Notes: generated by a model from the letters alone, not told the origin. A stretch of DNA of 64,000 nucleotides from Acetatifactor aquisgranensis (GCF_943193215.1 NZ_CALPDH010000005.1:1-64000), one strand, 5' to 3'; counted from the first letter of the stretch, positions 51,739-60,902 are shown. Numbers and translations are program-made.

Positions 51739-52389
51739 TTATTCTATGGCCGGAACCAGGAACTCGGAGGTGAAAGCCCCATCCTCGCTGTTGTATTTGC
51801 ACCAGCCGCCGTGCTCTTTCAGGATGGCATCCGCCCGGCGCAGACCGAAGCCGTGGAGGCCTTCTTTGCGGGAGGAGAACAGGCGGCCTTTCTTGGAGAG
51901 CCTGGCTCCGGCGGAGTTCAGCATGGAAAAGTAGAGCATTTTGCCTTTCATGCCTATGAAGAGGCGCAGGAACCGTTCGCCTTCCGCGGCGCAGCAGGCT
52001 TCGATGGCATTGTCCAGGAGGTTTCCCACCAGGATGCTGAGTTCCAGGTCGGAGAGCAGGAGGTGGTCGGGGACATTGGCTTTCACGTTGACGGCGATGC
52101 CTGCCCCCTTGGCCTGGGCGATTTTAGCGGACAGGATGGCGTCCAGGGACACGTTTCCGGTCTTTAACAGAGTGTCCACATTCATGAGCTGACGGTCAAG
52201 CTGTTCGATGTAGGCCAGGGCCCTTTTGGTCTCGCCGGCCTCCAGCTGGCCTTTCAGGGTCTGGAGGTGGTGGTGGAAGTCGTGCTTGTAGCCGCGCATC
52301 TCCTGATAGATGCTCTGTACCTCGCCCAAGTGCTGCCTGGATTGTTCTGTCTGGTATTCTGTGAGCTTTAGATAGGTTTTCTTTCTCAT
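51739..52389 (-). CDS. GHKL sensor histidine kinase lacking membrane domain
   Basis: A 216-aa AgrC/LytS-type kinase core. The H-box is YKHDFHHHLQTL near residue 35. The N-box is LVGNLLDNAIEAC and the G-box is GLHGFGLRRAD. The usual N-terminal multi-pass sensor is absent and there is no room for it in the 63-bp gap to the response regulator. It is either a soluble kinase or a 5'-truncated gene. ATG 52389 is chosen with TTGGAG 7 bp upstream. Paired with the LytTR regulator. Confidence 0.78.
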   Translation of the reverse strand: MRKKTYLKLTEYQTEQSRQHLGEVQSIYQEMRGYKHDFHHHLQTLKGQLEAGETKRALAYIEQLDRQLMNVDTLLKTGNVSLDAILSAKIAQAKGAGIAVNVKANVPDHLLLSDLELSILVGNLLDNAIEACCAAEGERFLRLFIGMKGKMLYFSMLNSAGARLSKKGRLFSSRKEGLHGFGLRRADAILKEHGGWCKYNSEDGAFTSEFLVPAIE

Positions 52390-52464
52390 ATTATGCTCCA
52401 ATGGCTTTCGGTGTCCTTTCGGGACTGGGGCGGGTTCTTTGCTTTGGGGGTGGATTCCTGCGCC

Positions 52465-53304
52465 TTAATTCCTTCGGATGAAAGCTTCGTTGATTTCGTC
52501 ATATTTTCCCCTTGCCAGAGGGAGCTCAATGGAATGCTTTTCTTCCATGTCCCAATCCAGTGAGACGCTGGTGCGGGAAATCCGGGTGATGTGCTTCAGG
52601 GAGACCAGGTAGGACCGGTGGATGCGGAAGAAGTCGGCGCTGAGTTTTTTCTCAAAGGCCGAGATGCTTTCCTTTATCCTGTACTCCTGCGGGCCCGGGT
52701 TGGCTGTAATCGTTTTATGGGGGATTCCTGAGCCTTGCCGCATGAAGGGGCTGCCGGATGCGTTGTAACCCCCCGGACTGTCGTAGGAGGAGACACGCCC
52801 GGATGCATGGGGGACTGTATGGATGGATATATAGTGCAGGAAAGATTCCACATACAGGATGTCCGCCTCATACAGCTTGATGGTTTTTCCCTGGCAGCTG
52901 ATGATCAGGGAGGGCGGCTCTGTGGACAGCCTGTCCACAGCTTTCGTCAGGACAGCGTACAGCTTTTCCTCTGCCACGGGTTTTGTCAGGTAATGCAGGG
53001 CATCCACTTCGTAGCCTTCGCTGATGAATTCAAAGTGGGAGGTGACGAAGAGGATTTCTACATGCCTGTCTTCTTTTCGGATGCGCCTGGCCAGCTCCAT
53101 TCCCGAGATATCTTTCATCTCGATGTCCAGTATGAGGATATCGCAGGCGCTGTCCTCCTCATAGGCGAAGAGGAACGCCTCCGCGGAGGGAAATGTGCGC
53201 ACATCCAAAGAAAGCCCGGAACGGCCGGCCCACTTGGAGAGGAGGCTGGTCAGGGACAGGAGCTGTTCTTCTTCATCGTCGCATACAGCGATACGGAAAG
53301 CCAT
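52465..53304 (-). CDS. LytTR-family response regulator
   Basis: A 279-aa AgrA/VirR-like regulator. The receiver domain starts FRIAVCDDEEEQLLSL, with phospho-acceptor Asp in DILILDIEMKDISG. The C-terminal LytTR DNA-binding domain has FRIHRSYLVSLKHI and ELPLARGKYDEINEAF. A stretch of about 35 residues in the middle (SGRVSSYDSPGGYNASGSP) appears inserted within the LytTR domain between beta strands. It probably controls the adjacent ABC exporter and its own operon. AAGGCGGTGA precedes ATG 53304. Confidence 0.85.
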   Translation of the reverse strand: MAFRIAVCDDEEEQLLSLTSLLSKWAGRSGLSLDVRTFPSAEAFLFAYEEDSACDILILDIEMKDISGMELARRIRKEDRHVEILFVTSHFEFISEGYEVDALHYLTKPVAEEKLYAVLTKAVDRLSTEPPSLIISCQGKTIKLYEADILYVESFLHYISIHTVPHASGRVSSYDSPGGYNASGSPFMRQGSGIPHKTITANPGPQEYRIKESISAFEKKLSADFFRIHRSYLVSLKHITRISRTSVSLDWDMEEKHSIELPLARGKYDEINEAFIRRN

Positions 53305-53340
53305 GAAGTCACCGCCTTTCGGGAAGTTTCGTGCCTATTC

Positions 53341-53369
53341 ATTGTAGCACATTCTTCCCGGGGCGGCAA
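53341..53369 (-). promoter_or_regulatory. Promoter of the LytTR two-component operon
   Basis: On the minus strand, TTGCCG and TACAAT are 17 bp apart, with TGC giving an extended -10. Confidence 0.5.
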
Positions 53370-53520
53370 TGCGGAGATTTCCGGGCTTCCAGGGCCATGT
53401 TGAACCCGCCGCCCGGGGATTTTTCCAGGAAACTGCTATATCACTTGACGCTGGTCAATGTCAAGGGGACGAATCTTTGATTTTAAGTGTATCAATTTGC
53501 CTTTTTCAACTGGCAGAATC

Positions 53521-53549
53521 TTGCAATTCGCTTTCATCTATTATACAAT
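53521..53549 (+). promoter_or_regulatory. Promoter of the bceRS-like operon
   Basis: TTGCAA (53521-53526), 17 bp, TACAAT (53544-53549). Copy B of the 102-bp repeat begins at the last base of the -10, so the repeat would be transcribed as 5' UTR. Confidence 0.5.
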
Positions 53550-53650
53550 ATACTGCATAATGCTGAATACTGTCTCATGTAATCGTGGGATTGGACCAGT
53601 CAGCGTTATGCAGTCCGGTCTCGCGGCAAGTGAAATCGTTAAGCAGTATA
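53549..53650. repeat. 102-bp palindromic repeat, copy B (5' of the bceR-like gene)
   Basis: Same length as copy A at 11615-11716 and about 88 % identical. It has TATACTGC/GCAGTATA ends and an internal inverted repeat. Several differences fall in the loop segment. Confidence 0.65.
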
Positions 53651-53737
53651 GGTTCCGTGAAATACGGCTGTAGCAGAAAATACGAGTAGGAAGGGCATGC
53701 CATATTGTGGAAAATCCTGGAACAGGGGCGTGGAGAT

Positions 53738-54409
53738 ATGTATCGGATTATGATTGTAGAGGATGATTTTTCGATGGCGGAGGCTATGGAGAAGCAGATT
53801 AAAAGTTGGGGGAACGAGTGCCTGTGCGTCAGGGATTTCCAGAATATCATTCCCGCTTTTGCGGAATATGACCCTCATATGGTGCTGATGGATATCATGC
53901 TGCCTTTCTTTAACGGCTACCACTGGTGCAGCGAGATTCGCAGAATTTCCAATGTGCCGGTGGTGTTCATCTCCTCGGCCTCCGACAATATGAACATTGT
54001 CATGGCCATGAACATGGGCGGGGACGACTTCATCCCAAAGCCGGTGGATTTGCAGGTGATGACCGCCAAGATACAGGCTCTGCTGCGCAGGACTTACGAT
54101 ATGGCCGGGAAAGTCCCGATGCTGGAGCACAGGGGGGCTGTGCTGAACTTGAACAGTGCTTCCCTGACCTATGAGGGGGAGCGGATTGAACTGACGAAGA
54201 ACGAGTTCCGCATTCTGCAGACGCTGATGGAGAACAAAGGAAAAGTGGTCAGCCGGGACACGCTGATGACCAGGCTGTGGCAGATGGATTCCTATGTGGA
54301 GGAGAACACCCTGACGGTGAACGTGACCAGGCTGCGGAAGAAGCTGGAGGGCGCGGGGCTTGCGGATTTCATTGCCACGAAAGTAGGACAAGGGTATATT
54401 GTGGAGTAA
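53738..54409 (+). CDS. OmpR-family response regulator (BceR-like)
   Basis: A 223-aa regulator. The receiver domain begins YRIMIVEDDFSMAEAM with Asp in MVLMDIMLPFFNG and Lys in DFIPKPVD. The winged-helix domain has ELTKNEFRILQTLMENKG and ENTLTVNVTRLRKKLE, then KVGQGYIVE. It is the cognate regulator of the kinase at 54580 and of the BceAB-type transporter at 56006. Upstream ATG choices are limited: ATG 53738 begins the domain; a TTG at 53705 would add 11 residues. Confidence 0.85.
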   Translation: MYRIMIVEDDFSMAEAMEKQIKSWGNECLCVRDFQNIIPAFAEYDPHMVLMDIMLPFFNGYHWCSEIRRISNVPVVFISSASDNMNIVMAMNMGGDDFIPKPVDLQVMTAKIQALLRRTYDMAGKVPMLEHRGAVLNLNSASLTYEGERIELTKNEFRILQTLMENKGKVVSRDTLMTRLWQMDSYVEENTLTVNVTRLRKKLEGAGLADFIATKVGQGYIVE

Positions 54410-54475
54410 AGCGGGCATTCTCTGCTTTTTGGAGCAACTTGGGAGGAAACGGGTTAAAGGTGAGGAGAGAAAGGA

Positions 54476-54583
54476 ATGGAAACAGCAAATACGCTGCTGG
54501 AAAATTTGGACAGGCTGCACACAACTGACCTGGGGAGTATGAGGATTCGCAGTTCGGATGAAACGTTAGGGAGACGTGGATGA
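54476..54583 (+). CDS. 35-codon ORF, DUF3781 N-terminal remnant, overlapping the kinase start
   Basis: Encodes METANTLLENLDRLHTTDLG plus 15 residues. The first half looks like the N-terminus of DUF3781 proteins; the rest of that domain is missing. AGGAGAGAAAGG precedes its ATG. Its TGA overlaps the kinase ATG as ATGA, so its translation could feed the kinase by coupling. It is probably a truncated gene kept for that reason, or chance. Confidence 0.45.
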   Translation: METANTLLENLDRLHTTDLGSMRIRSSDETLGRRG

Positions 54584-55587
54584 AAGAAGAAAAATGGTAT
54601 CAAATTCTGGTCAGATTTTTATGGCAATACAGAAAGACAGGGATGATGTTCCTTGTATATTGCCTTATCTTTCTGGCCATTTTTTCCCTGTATAATCTGG
54701 AATTGGAAGCGGTGATGTATGCGGCAGGGCTTTGCTGTCTGCTTACGGCAGTGCTGCTGGCGGGCAGGTTTCGCAATTATCTCATGGAACATCGGGAGAG
54801 GCGCAGAATCCTGGAAAATGTGGAGATTCTGCTGGATGAACTGCCAAATCCCGCAACGCTTGCGGAGGAAGATTATCAGGAGATGCTGCGGAAACTGAAT
54901 GCGGTATTTAGTGAAAATTTAAATGGCTGGCAGAATGAACGCAGGGAGAGCATGGACTACTACACCACATGGGTGCACCAGATCAAGACGCCTATCTCCG
55001 TCATGCGCATGAGGCTGCAGGGAGAGGATACGGAAGAACACAGGGAGCTTCTGGCGGAGCTGTTCCGGGTGGAGCAGTATGTGGAGATGGCGCTGAACTG
55101 GATGCGCCTGGGCAGCGATTCCACGGATTTTCTGTTCCGGGAGTATGAACTGGACAGCATAGTCAGGCAGGCAATCCGCAAGTATGCCCCGCAGTTCATC
55201 AGGCGGCGGATTGGGATAAAGTATGAGCCTGCGGATGTAAAAGTGCTGACGGACGAGAAGTGGCTGCTGTTCATCATCGAGCAGATTCTGTCCAATGCGG
55301 TGAAGTATACCCCGCAGGGAAGCGTGACCATCCGGGTGACGCCGGAGAAAGTGCTGGAGATTGCGGACACCGGTATCGGCATCGCGCCGGAGGATGTGCC
55401 CAGGATATTCGAGAAGGGATTTACGGGATACAATGGCCGGACGGACAAGAAATCCACAGGACTCGGACTTTATCTGTGCCGTCTGACTGCGGAGAAACTG
55501 TCACATAAAATCAGCGTGGAGTCTGCGGTGGGCGTGGGGACAACGGTTTCCATCGATTTGCATTCGGATACGCTTTGGGTGGAGTGA
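54580..55587 (+). CDS. BceS-like intramembrane-sensing histidine kinase
   Basis: A 335-aa kinase. Two transmembrane helices near residues 20-65 with almost no outside loop are typical of intramembrane sensors that read a BceB transporter. The H-box is VHQIKTPISVMRM. ATPase motifs follow: N-box IIEQILSNAVKYT, G1-box IADTGIGIAPED, F-box and G2-box KGFTGYNGR / STGLGLYLC. It works with the regulator at 53738 and responds through the BceAB-type pair downstream. Complete length. Confidence 0.88.
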   Translation: MKEEKWYQILVRFLWQYRKTGMMFLVYCLIFLAIFSLYNLELEAVMYAAGLCCLLTAVLLAGRFRNYLMEHRERRRILENVEILLDELPNPATLAEEDYQEMLRKLNAVFSENLNGWQNERRESMDYYTTWVHQIKTPISVMRMRLQGEDTEEHRELLAELFRVEQYVEMALNWMRLGSDSTDFLFREYELDSIVRQAIRKYAPQFIRRRIGIKYEPADVKVLTDEKWLLFIIEQILSNAVKYTPQGSVTIRVTPEKVLEIADTGIGIAPEDVPRIFEKGFTGYNGRTDKKSTGLGLYLCRLTAEKLSHKISVESAVGVGTTVSIDLHSDTLWVE

Positions 55588-55739
55588 AGGCTTGTACGGA
55601 TAGATTCTTTGCTGATACGTGTGATTCCTGTGAGGAATGTCCTGCCCGGGCAGGGATTGGTCTTGAAAGTGGCGTTGAACATGCTGCGGATGGACTGTAC
55701 CATCTGCCCCCGGTACCCGCCCGCATACGTCTCCTGCAT
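55575..55739 (-). pseudogene. AAA-ATPase_like fragment on the minus strand inside the bce locus
   Basis: The minus strand reads ETYAGGYRGQMVQSIRSMFN and FKTNPCPGRTFLTGITRISK, the segment after Walker B in AAA-ATPase_like proteins. Nothing else of the gene is left. The rest of 55740-55930 has no recognisable gene. Confidence 0.55.
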
Positions 55740-55931
55740 GGGAGTGTCATATCATCCTGAAGAAGATGGCTATATTCTGCATTATTCTGTCCCGCGAGGA
55801 TTCATAGGTATTGCCCTTGACGGTGGCAAAACCCAGGAAAATCACAGCAATCAGGAAAGCTTTGCCTTACAAAAATGTCACATCGTCAGTAGAAAATGTC
55901 ACCCATTTCGATGTTGGATTCTTCTATCCTT

Positions 55932-55940
55932 TGGTATAAT
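55932..55940 (+). promoter_or_regulatory. Extended -10 promoter of the bceAB-like operon
   Basis: TG-G-TATAAT at 55932-55940, 66 bp before the ATPase start codon. The -35 is poor (TGTTGG at 17 bp), as expected for a promoter that needs the BceR-like activator. Confidence 0.55.
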
Positions 55941-56005
55941 GTTCCCATAAACATAAAACAGTGCTAAAAATCAGACCTGAAATAAAGTTAGGAGGATCAG
56001 AAACC

Positions 56006-56773
56006 ATGGCATTATTAGAGGCACAAAGCCTTAAGAAAATCTACACCACCCGCTTCGGCGGCAACCAGGTGCAGGCGCTCGCCAATGTGTCCTTTGACCT
56101 GGAGGAGGGAGAGTATGTGGCCATCATGGGAGAGTCCGGATCGGGCAAGACCACGCTGCTCAACATCCTGGCGGCTCTCGACAAACCCACCAGCGGCCAG
56201 GTGCTGCTGGGAGGCAAGAGCCTTTCCGGGATAAAGGAGAAGGAACTGGCGGCTTTCCGGCGCAATAATCTGGGGTTCGTGTTCCAGGATTTCAACCTGT
56301 TGGACAATTTTTCCGTAAAGGACAATATCTTTCTGCCCCTGGTGCTGGGCGGGAAAGAATACAGAGAGATGGAAGAGCGGCTGCAGCCCATTGCCCGGAA
56401 ACTGGGCATCCAGGAGCTCCTGGAGAAATACCCCTACGAAATCTCCGGCGGCCAGAAGCAGCGGGTGGCAGTGGCCAGGGCCCTGATCACCAACCCCCAG
56501 CTGGTGCTGGCGGACGAACCCACAGGGGCGCTGGACTCCCGGGCCACGGACAGCCTGCTGCGGATTTTCAACGAAATCAACGAGGACGGCCAGACCGTCC
56601 TCATGGTGACCCACTCCACAAAGGCGGCCAGCCACGCGGGCAGGGTGCTGTTCATCAAGGACGGCGAGGTGTTCCACCAGATTTACAAAGGGAACAGCAC
56701 CAACGAGCAGTTCTACCAGAAGATTTCAGACACCCTGACGCTGTTGGCCACCGGAAACATGAAAGGGGCCTGA
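56006..56773 (+). CDS. BceA-like ABC transporter ATP-binding protein
   Basis: A 255-aa ATPase of the MacB/BceA class that energises target protection against antimicrobial peptides. Walker A is GESGSGKTT, Q-loop VFQDFNLLD, signature ISGGQKQR, Walker B LVLADEPTGALD and H-loop VTHSTKA. ATG 56006 is preceded by AGGAGG at 9 bp. The permease gene follows 69 bp downstream. Confidence 0.92.
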   Translation: MALLEAQSLKKIYTTRFGGNQVQALANVSFDLEEGEYVAIMGESGSGKTTLLNILAALDKPTSGQVLLGGKSLSGIKEKELAAFRRNNLGFVFQDFNLLDNFSVKDNIFLPLVLGGKEYREMEERLQPIARKLGIQELLEKYPYEISGGQKQRVAVARALITNPQLVLADEPTGALDSRATDSLLRIFNEINEDGQTVLMVTHSTKAASHAGRVLFIKDGEVFHQIYKGNSTNEQFYQKISDTLTLLATGNMKGA

Positions 56774-56842
56774 GGCCGAACCTGAATCTGTATAATGCTG
56801 CGTTGCGGAGTCGAAAACAGAGGCATGAAGAGAGGTTATGAA

Positions 56843-58828
56843 ATGAAAAGAAGCTTTTATCTGAAATTAGCATCAGACAATATGAGGAAAAACGGTAAAA
56901 CGTACACACCGTATCTCGTCACCTGTATCCTCACGGTGGCCATCTACTACATCGTCAAGTCCCTGTCCCTGAATCCGGGGCTGGGCAACATGGTAGGCTC
57001 CACTTACCTGAACGAGACCATGTTCCTGGGAAGCTGTGTCATAGGAATCTTCGCGTTCATATTCCTGTTCTACACCAACAGTTTCCTGATGAAGCGCAGG
57101 AAAAAGGAATTCGGCGTGTTCAATATATTAGGCATGGAGAAAAAGCATATTTCCAGGGTGCTGGCCTGGGAGAGCGTCTATACGGCCCTGATCAGCCTGG
57201 TTTTAGGCCTGGGGCTGGGGATAGCCCTGGACAAGGCCATGTACCTTGTGATCAACAAAGTGCTGGGCGGGGAAAGCCCCTTTGGCTTTTTCCTGTCCTT
57301 TGAGGCCATCCGGGGCACGTTCGCTCTGTTCGCGGTGATTTTCCTGCTGATCTGCCTCCGGGCCGTGAGGCAGATCCATATAACGGATCCCATCGCGCTG
57401 CTGCGGGCGGGGAATGTGGGGGAGAAGGAGCCGAGGACGAAGTGGTTCCTGGCGCTGGCCGGAGTGCTGGTGCTGGCGGGGGGCTACTATATCGCCTTGA
57501 CTGTGAAAAATCCCATCGCTTCCCTGGTGCTGTTCTTCGTGGCGGTGATCCTGGTCATCGTTGGGACGTATCTGCTCTTTACCGCCGGGAGCATCGCGCT
57601 TTTGAAGAGCCTTCGGAAGAACAAGAGGTATTATTACCGGACGAAGCATTTCGTCAGCGTGTCCGGCATGATCTACCGCATGAAGCAGAATGCGGTGGGG
57701 CTGGCCAACATCTGTATCCTGTCCACCATGGTGCTGGTGATGGTGTCTTCCACCACCTCCCTGATGGTGGGGATGGAGGGCGCCATCGGGCAGCGCTATC
57801 CGGCGGATGTCATGGTGTATTTCTCGCCCGGCGGCCCGGAGGGGAACCCAGAGGGCGTGGAGGCCGTCCGGACCCTGCGCCGGGAGCTGGGAGCGCAGGG
57901 GGAGCGGGAGACGGTGTATCGCTATCTGGCGTTTCCCACCCTGCGGGATGATGATGAATTTGTAGTCTCAAAGGCGTATGCCCTAGATGTCCTGGACGAT
58001 ATCAACAACCTGTTCCTGATCACCCTTGAGGATTACAATGCGTCCATGGGAGAGCAGAGGACGCTGGAGGATGGGGAGATTTTCCTGTACTCCAACCGGG
58101 GGGACTTCGATTCTCCCACCCTTCGGCTGATGGACAGGGAATACCGGGTGAAGGGGAGGCTGGACTCTTTTGTGGGGAACGGTATCGTGGCGGCGAATAT
58201 AGCCAGCACATACTTCATCGTGGTTCCGGATGTGGACGCGCTCCAGGAGATTTATGAGGAGCAGAAGGCGATTCTGGAACAGTATGCAGGGGAGATCAGG
58301 CAGGTCTATGGCTTCGATATGGAGGCCGAAAGGGAGGAGCAGAATGCTTTCTGCAATGCCCTGCGGGAGCGGCTTTCCCAGAGCCAGATATCGGCTTCGG
58401 TGGAGGGGAAGGCGGAAGCCAGGACGTCTTTTTTAGGGGTGTACGGAGGGTTTTTCTTCATCGGTATCTTTCTGGGGACGCTCTTTGTCATTGCCACGGT
58501 GCTGATTATCTATTACAAACAGATTTCCGAAGGGTATGACGACAAGAATCGATTCGAAGTCATGCAGAAGGTGGGGATGAGCAGGGATGAGGTGAAGGCT
58601 TCCATCCATTCCCAGGTGCTGACGGTATTTTTCCTGCCCCTCATGGTGGCGGGGATTCATGTGGCGGCGGCTTTTCCCATGATTTCCAGGCTGCTGGAGC
58701 TGTTCAATATGCTGGACACGAGGCTGTATGTGGCCTGCACGGCAATCTGTTTCCTGGTGTTCGCGGGGATGTATGTGATGATTTACGGCCTGACGGCGAA
58801 GACTTACTACCGTATCGTCAGCAGATAG
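56843..58828 (+). CDS. BceB-like FtsX-family permease
   Basis: A 661-aa membrane protein with about ten hydrophobic segments and a large extracellular domain of about 200 residues between segments 7 and 8 (from MEGAIGQRYPADVMVYFSP to YKQISEGYDDKNRFEVM). This is the layout of BceB, VraG and PsdB permeases that detect and remove bacitracin-like or lantibiotic peptides and signal to the BceS-type kinase. ATG 56843 is chosen with AGAGAGG 7 bp upstream. The drug cannot be read from sequence. Confidence 0.88.
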   Translation: MKRSFYLKLASDNMRKNGKTYTPYLVTCILTVAIYYIVKSLSLNPGLGNMVGSTYLNETMFLGSCVIGIFAFIFLFYTNSFLMKRRKKEFGVFNILGMEKKHISRVLAWESVYTALISLVLGLGLGIALDKAMYLVINKVLGGESPFGFFLSFEAIRGTFALFAVIFLLICLRAVRQIHITDPIALLRAGNVGEKEPRTKWFLALAGVLVLAGGYYIALTVKNPIASLVLFFVAVILVIVGTYLLFTAGSIALLKSLRKNKRYYYRTKHFVSVSGMIYRMKQNAVGLANICILSTMVLVMVSSTTSLMVGMEGAIGQRYPADVMVYFSPGGPEGNPEGVEAVRTLRRELGAQGERETVYRYLAFPTLRDDDEFVVSKAYALDVLDDINNLFLITLEDYNASMGEQRTLEDGEIFLYSNRGDFDSPTLRLMDREYRVKGRLDSFVGNGIVAANIASTYFIVVPDVDALQEIYEEQKAILEQYAGEIRQVYGFDMEAEREEQNAFCNALRERLSQSQISASVEGKAEARTSFLGVYGGFFFIGIFLGTLFVIATVLIIYYKQISEGYDDKNRFEVMQKVGMSRDEVKASIHSQVLTVFFLPLMVAGIHVAAAFPMISRLLELFNMLDTRLYVACTAICFLVFAGMYVMIYGLTAKTYYRIVSR

Positions 58829-59087
58829 GCAAACGGCGCGGAGACAGGGGAAGGAGCGCAGGGCAGTTATGATGAGGCGAAAGATGCAAAGGGATATTGC
58901 TTTTGATTGGCGGCATCCGAAAGGGGAGAGGGTATCGGCGGCTGCCTGACTTCTGGCGGCTGTCTTAGGCCTGCCGGTTTATGAAAAGCAAGATGGAACC
59001 TGGATTCGGGAGAATTGGGAAACGATGGAAATTAAACTTTATTTCGATATTATAAATATGAAATCAAGAAGATTAAGGAGGAAACAA
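58829..59087 (+). other. Intergenic stretch with no recognised gene
   Basis: No gene with family signature is seen. An AT-rich piece from about 59025 contains possible promoter-like TATTAT. A longer frame into the following miniprotein exists but lacks a ribosome site. Confidence 0.4.
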
Positions 59088-59225
59088 ATGATGAGTGAGA
59101 GAGAAAAAGTAAAGGAAATGAGGAAAAGGAAGCTGAAACGCGCCATTATCCTGGGGCTGTTTGCGGTGCTCCTCGTCAGACGGCACATCCGCCGCAGGAG
59201 GAAAAGAGATGGGGAAGCGGAATAG
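59088..59225 (+). CDS. Small basic membrane miniprotein
   Basis: A 45-aa protein with an N-terminal charged segment, one short hydrophobic helix (AIILGLFAVLLV) and an arginine-rich tail (RRHIRRRRKRDGEAE). AAGGAGGAAACAA is an excellent ribosome site before ATG 59088. Its end overlaps the lipoprotein gene by 17 bp, so the two are translated together. Function unknown. Confidence 0.5.
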   Translation: MMSEREKVKEMRKRKLKRAIILGLFAVLLVRRHIRRRRKRDGEAE

Positions 59226-59745
59226 GGCGGCCGTCCTGCCGGGTGTTGTGCTGTCGCTTGTGCTGGTGATTTTGCCGCTGCTCACGGCTTGCGGCATCCG
59301 GAACATGGAGGCGGAAACATGCCTCGAATTTCTGGAGGGTCTGGCTTCAAATCTGGGAGCTTCCCAGATTACCGGGGACGGGGATCTGATGGGAGAGCGG
59401 GTCTGCGGGGACGATGCCTACACGGGAAGCTATCTGGCGGAATGCAATGGCGACACCGGGCGGGACGTGATATTCGGAGGCGGCTCCACAGAGTCCCGCA
59501 GGCTCCGGGTGTATGGGCGGATTCTGGCGGACAGGGGGCAGGCCGAGGTGAGAATCCGGATGAACGAAGCGGTGGTGGTGCTGGAGACGGACGAGGAGGG
59601 ACGTTTTGAGACAGAGCTGCGCCTGAAAAGCGGTGGAAATTATATCATGGTGGACTATAAGGACTTTTCCGGCACCGTGGAGCTCAACAGCGTGTGCCTG
59701 CCGCCGGACTGGGACGGTAAAGACGCCCTGACGTTCAACCGGTAG
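59209..59745 (+). CDS. Small lipoprotein of unknown function
   Basis: A 178-aa exported protein. The signal peptide VVLSLVLVILPLLTAC ends in a lipobox (LLTAC). The mature part is beta-rich (RRLRVYGRILADRGQAEVRI, then AVVVLETDEEGRFETEL) and carries several cysteines. I do not recognise the domain. AGGAGGAAAAGAG before ATG 59209. It is coupled with the miniprotein upstream. Confidence 0.65.
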   Translation: MGKRNRAAVLPGVVLSLVLVILPLLTACGIRNMEAETCLEFLEGLASNLGASQITGDGDLMGERVCGDDAYTGSYLAECNGDTGRDVIFGGGSTESRRLRVYGRILADRGQAEVRIRMNEAVVVLETDEEGRFETELRLKSGGNYIMVDYKDFSGTVELNSVCLPPDWDGKDALTFNR

Positions 59746-59770
59746 TGGAATGAAGTAGAATCCCTTTCGA

Positions 59771-59799
59771 TTGCGCATCCCGGATATCTGATATATACT
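59771..59799 (+). promoter_or_regulatory. Promoter of the XRE-TPR gene
   Basis: TTGCGC and TATACT are 17 bp apart, 60 bp before the start codon. Confidence 0.5.
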
Positions 59800-59858
59800 G
59801 AATCCATCAGCTGATAGAAAAAAGAAAATCAATCGACAGTTGAATGGAGGAGATACAC

Positions 59859-60902
59859 ATGGATATCGGGAAAAAGATTAAGAACCTGCGCCTGGAAAAG
59901 GAAGTGAAGCAGGAGGAGCTGGCGGAGTACCTGGGGGTGTCCGCCCAGGCCGTGAGCAAATGGGAGACGCAGGCCAGCGTGCCGGACATCGGGCTGCTGC
60001 CGGGCATCGCCGTCTTCTTCGGGGTCACCATCGACGAGCTGTTCCAGCTCTCCGACGAGGCGGAATTCGAACGCATCGAAAATATGTTCTGGCACGAGCG
60101 CCGGATTCCCCCGGAGACCTTCGACCACTGCGTCAGGTTCCTGGAGGGCGTGCTGAAAAACCAGCCGAAAAATGTCCGGGCCTACAGCTGCCTGGCCTAT
60201 CTGTACAACCACCGAGCCGCCAGCGACCATGACACGGCCAGCGAGTACGCCAAGAAAGTGCTGGAGCTGGATCCCCGGGAAAAAAGCGGCTGGGTGGCGT
60301 TCCTGGAGGCGGAGGGCGGAGTCTGCGGGGACGAATGGTACGACAACCATTTCCAGGTCATAGAATATTTCAAGGACTTCCTGAAAAAGAACCCCGGCAA
60401 CTACTGGGGGCTCTATGGAATCATCGAAAATATGCTGGACGATGACCGGTTTGACGAAGCGGTTCCCTACATCGAGCAGATCCGCACCGCGGCCAAGACA
60501 CAGCAGTATGATGTCTATATGGGCGATGTGATGTTCGGCAGGGGGAATCCGGAGAAAGCGCTGGAGTACTGGAACGCGGCGGTGGAGCATTTCCCGGAGA
60601 GATGGCAGTCCTACTGCGACAGGGCGGACGGATTCCGGAAACTGGGCAGATACCAGGAAGCCCTGGCGGATTATGAGAGGAGCTTTTCTATGCAGGAGCC
60701 GCCCAGGATCGCGGACGGCCTGTACTCCATGGCCCAGGTGCATGAACTGCTGGGGGATTTCGACGCCGCCATTGCCGACAGAAAGCGCATCATCAAGTGC
60801 CTGAAAGAGGAGTACAATACCTTTTCCGGGGAAAGCATCGATGCGCAGAAGCGGGAGATCGAGCGGCTGAAGCGGCGCAGGGACACAGAGGAAAACGACT
60901 GA
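59859..60902 (+). CDS. XRE HTH regulator with TPR domain
   Basis: A 347-aa protein. Residues 1-60 are a Cro/C1 HTH (QEELAEYLGVSAQAVSKWET). The remainder is a TPR-like helical repeat (GVLKNQPKNVRAYSCLAYLY, ALEYWNAAVEHFPERWQSYC, GRYQEALADYERSFSMQE). This architecture is common for regulators that bind peptides or partner proteins. ATG 59859 is preceded by GGAGGAGATACAC. Target genes unknown. Confidence 0.8.
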   Translation: MDIGKKIKNLRLEKEVKQEELAEYLGVSAQAVSKWETQASVPDIGLLPGIAVFFGVTIDELFQLSDEAEFERIENMFWHERRIPPETFDHCVRFLEGVLKNQPKNVRAYSCLAYLYNHRAASDHDTASEYAKKVLELDPREKSGWVAFLEAEGGVCGDEWYDNHFQVIEYFKDFLKKNPGNYWGLYGIIENMLDDDRFDEAVPYIEQIRTAAKTQQYDVYMGDVMFGRGNPEKALEYWNAAVEHFPERWQSYCDRADGFRKLGRYQEALADYERSFSMQEPPRIADGLYSMAQVHELLGDFDAAIADRKRIIKCLKEEYNTFSGESIDAQKREIERLKRRRDTEEND

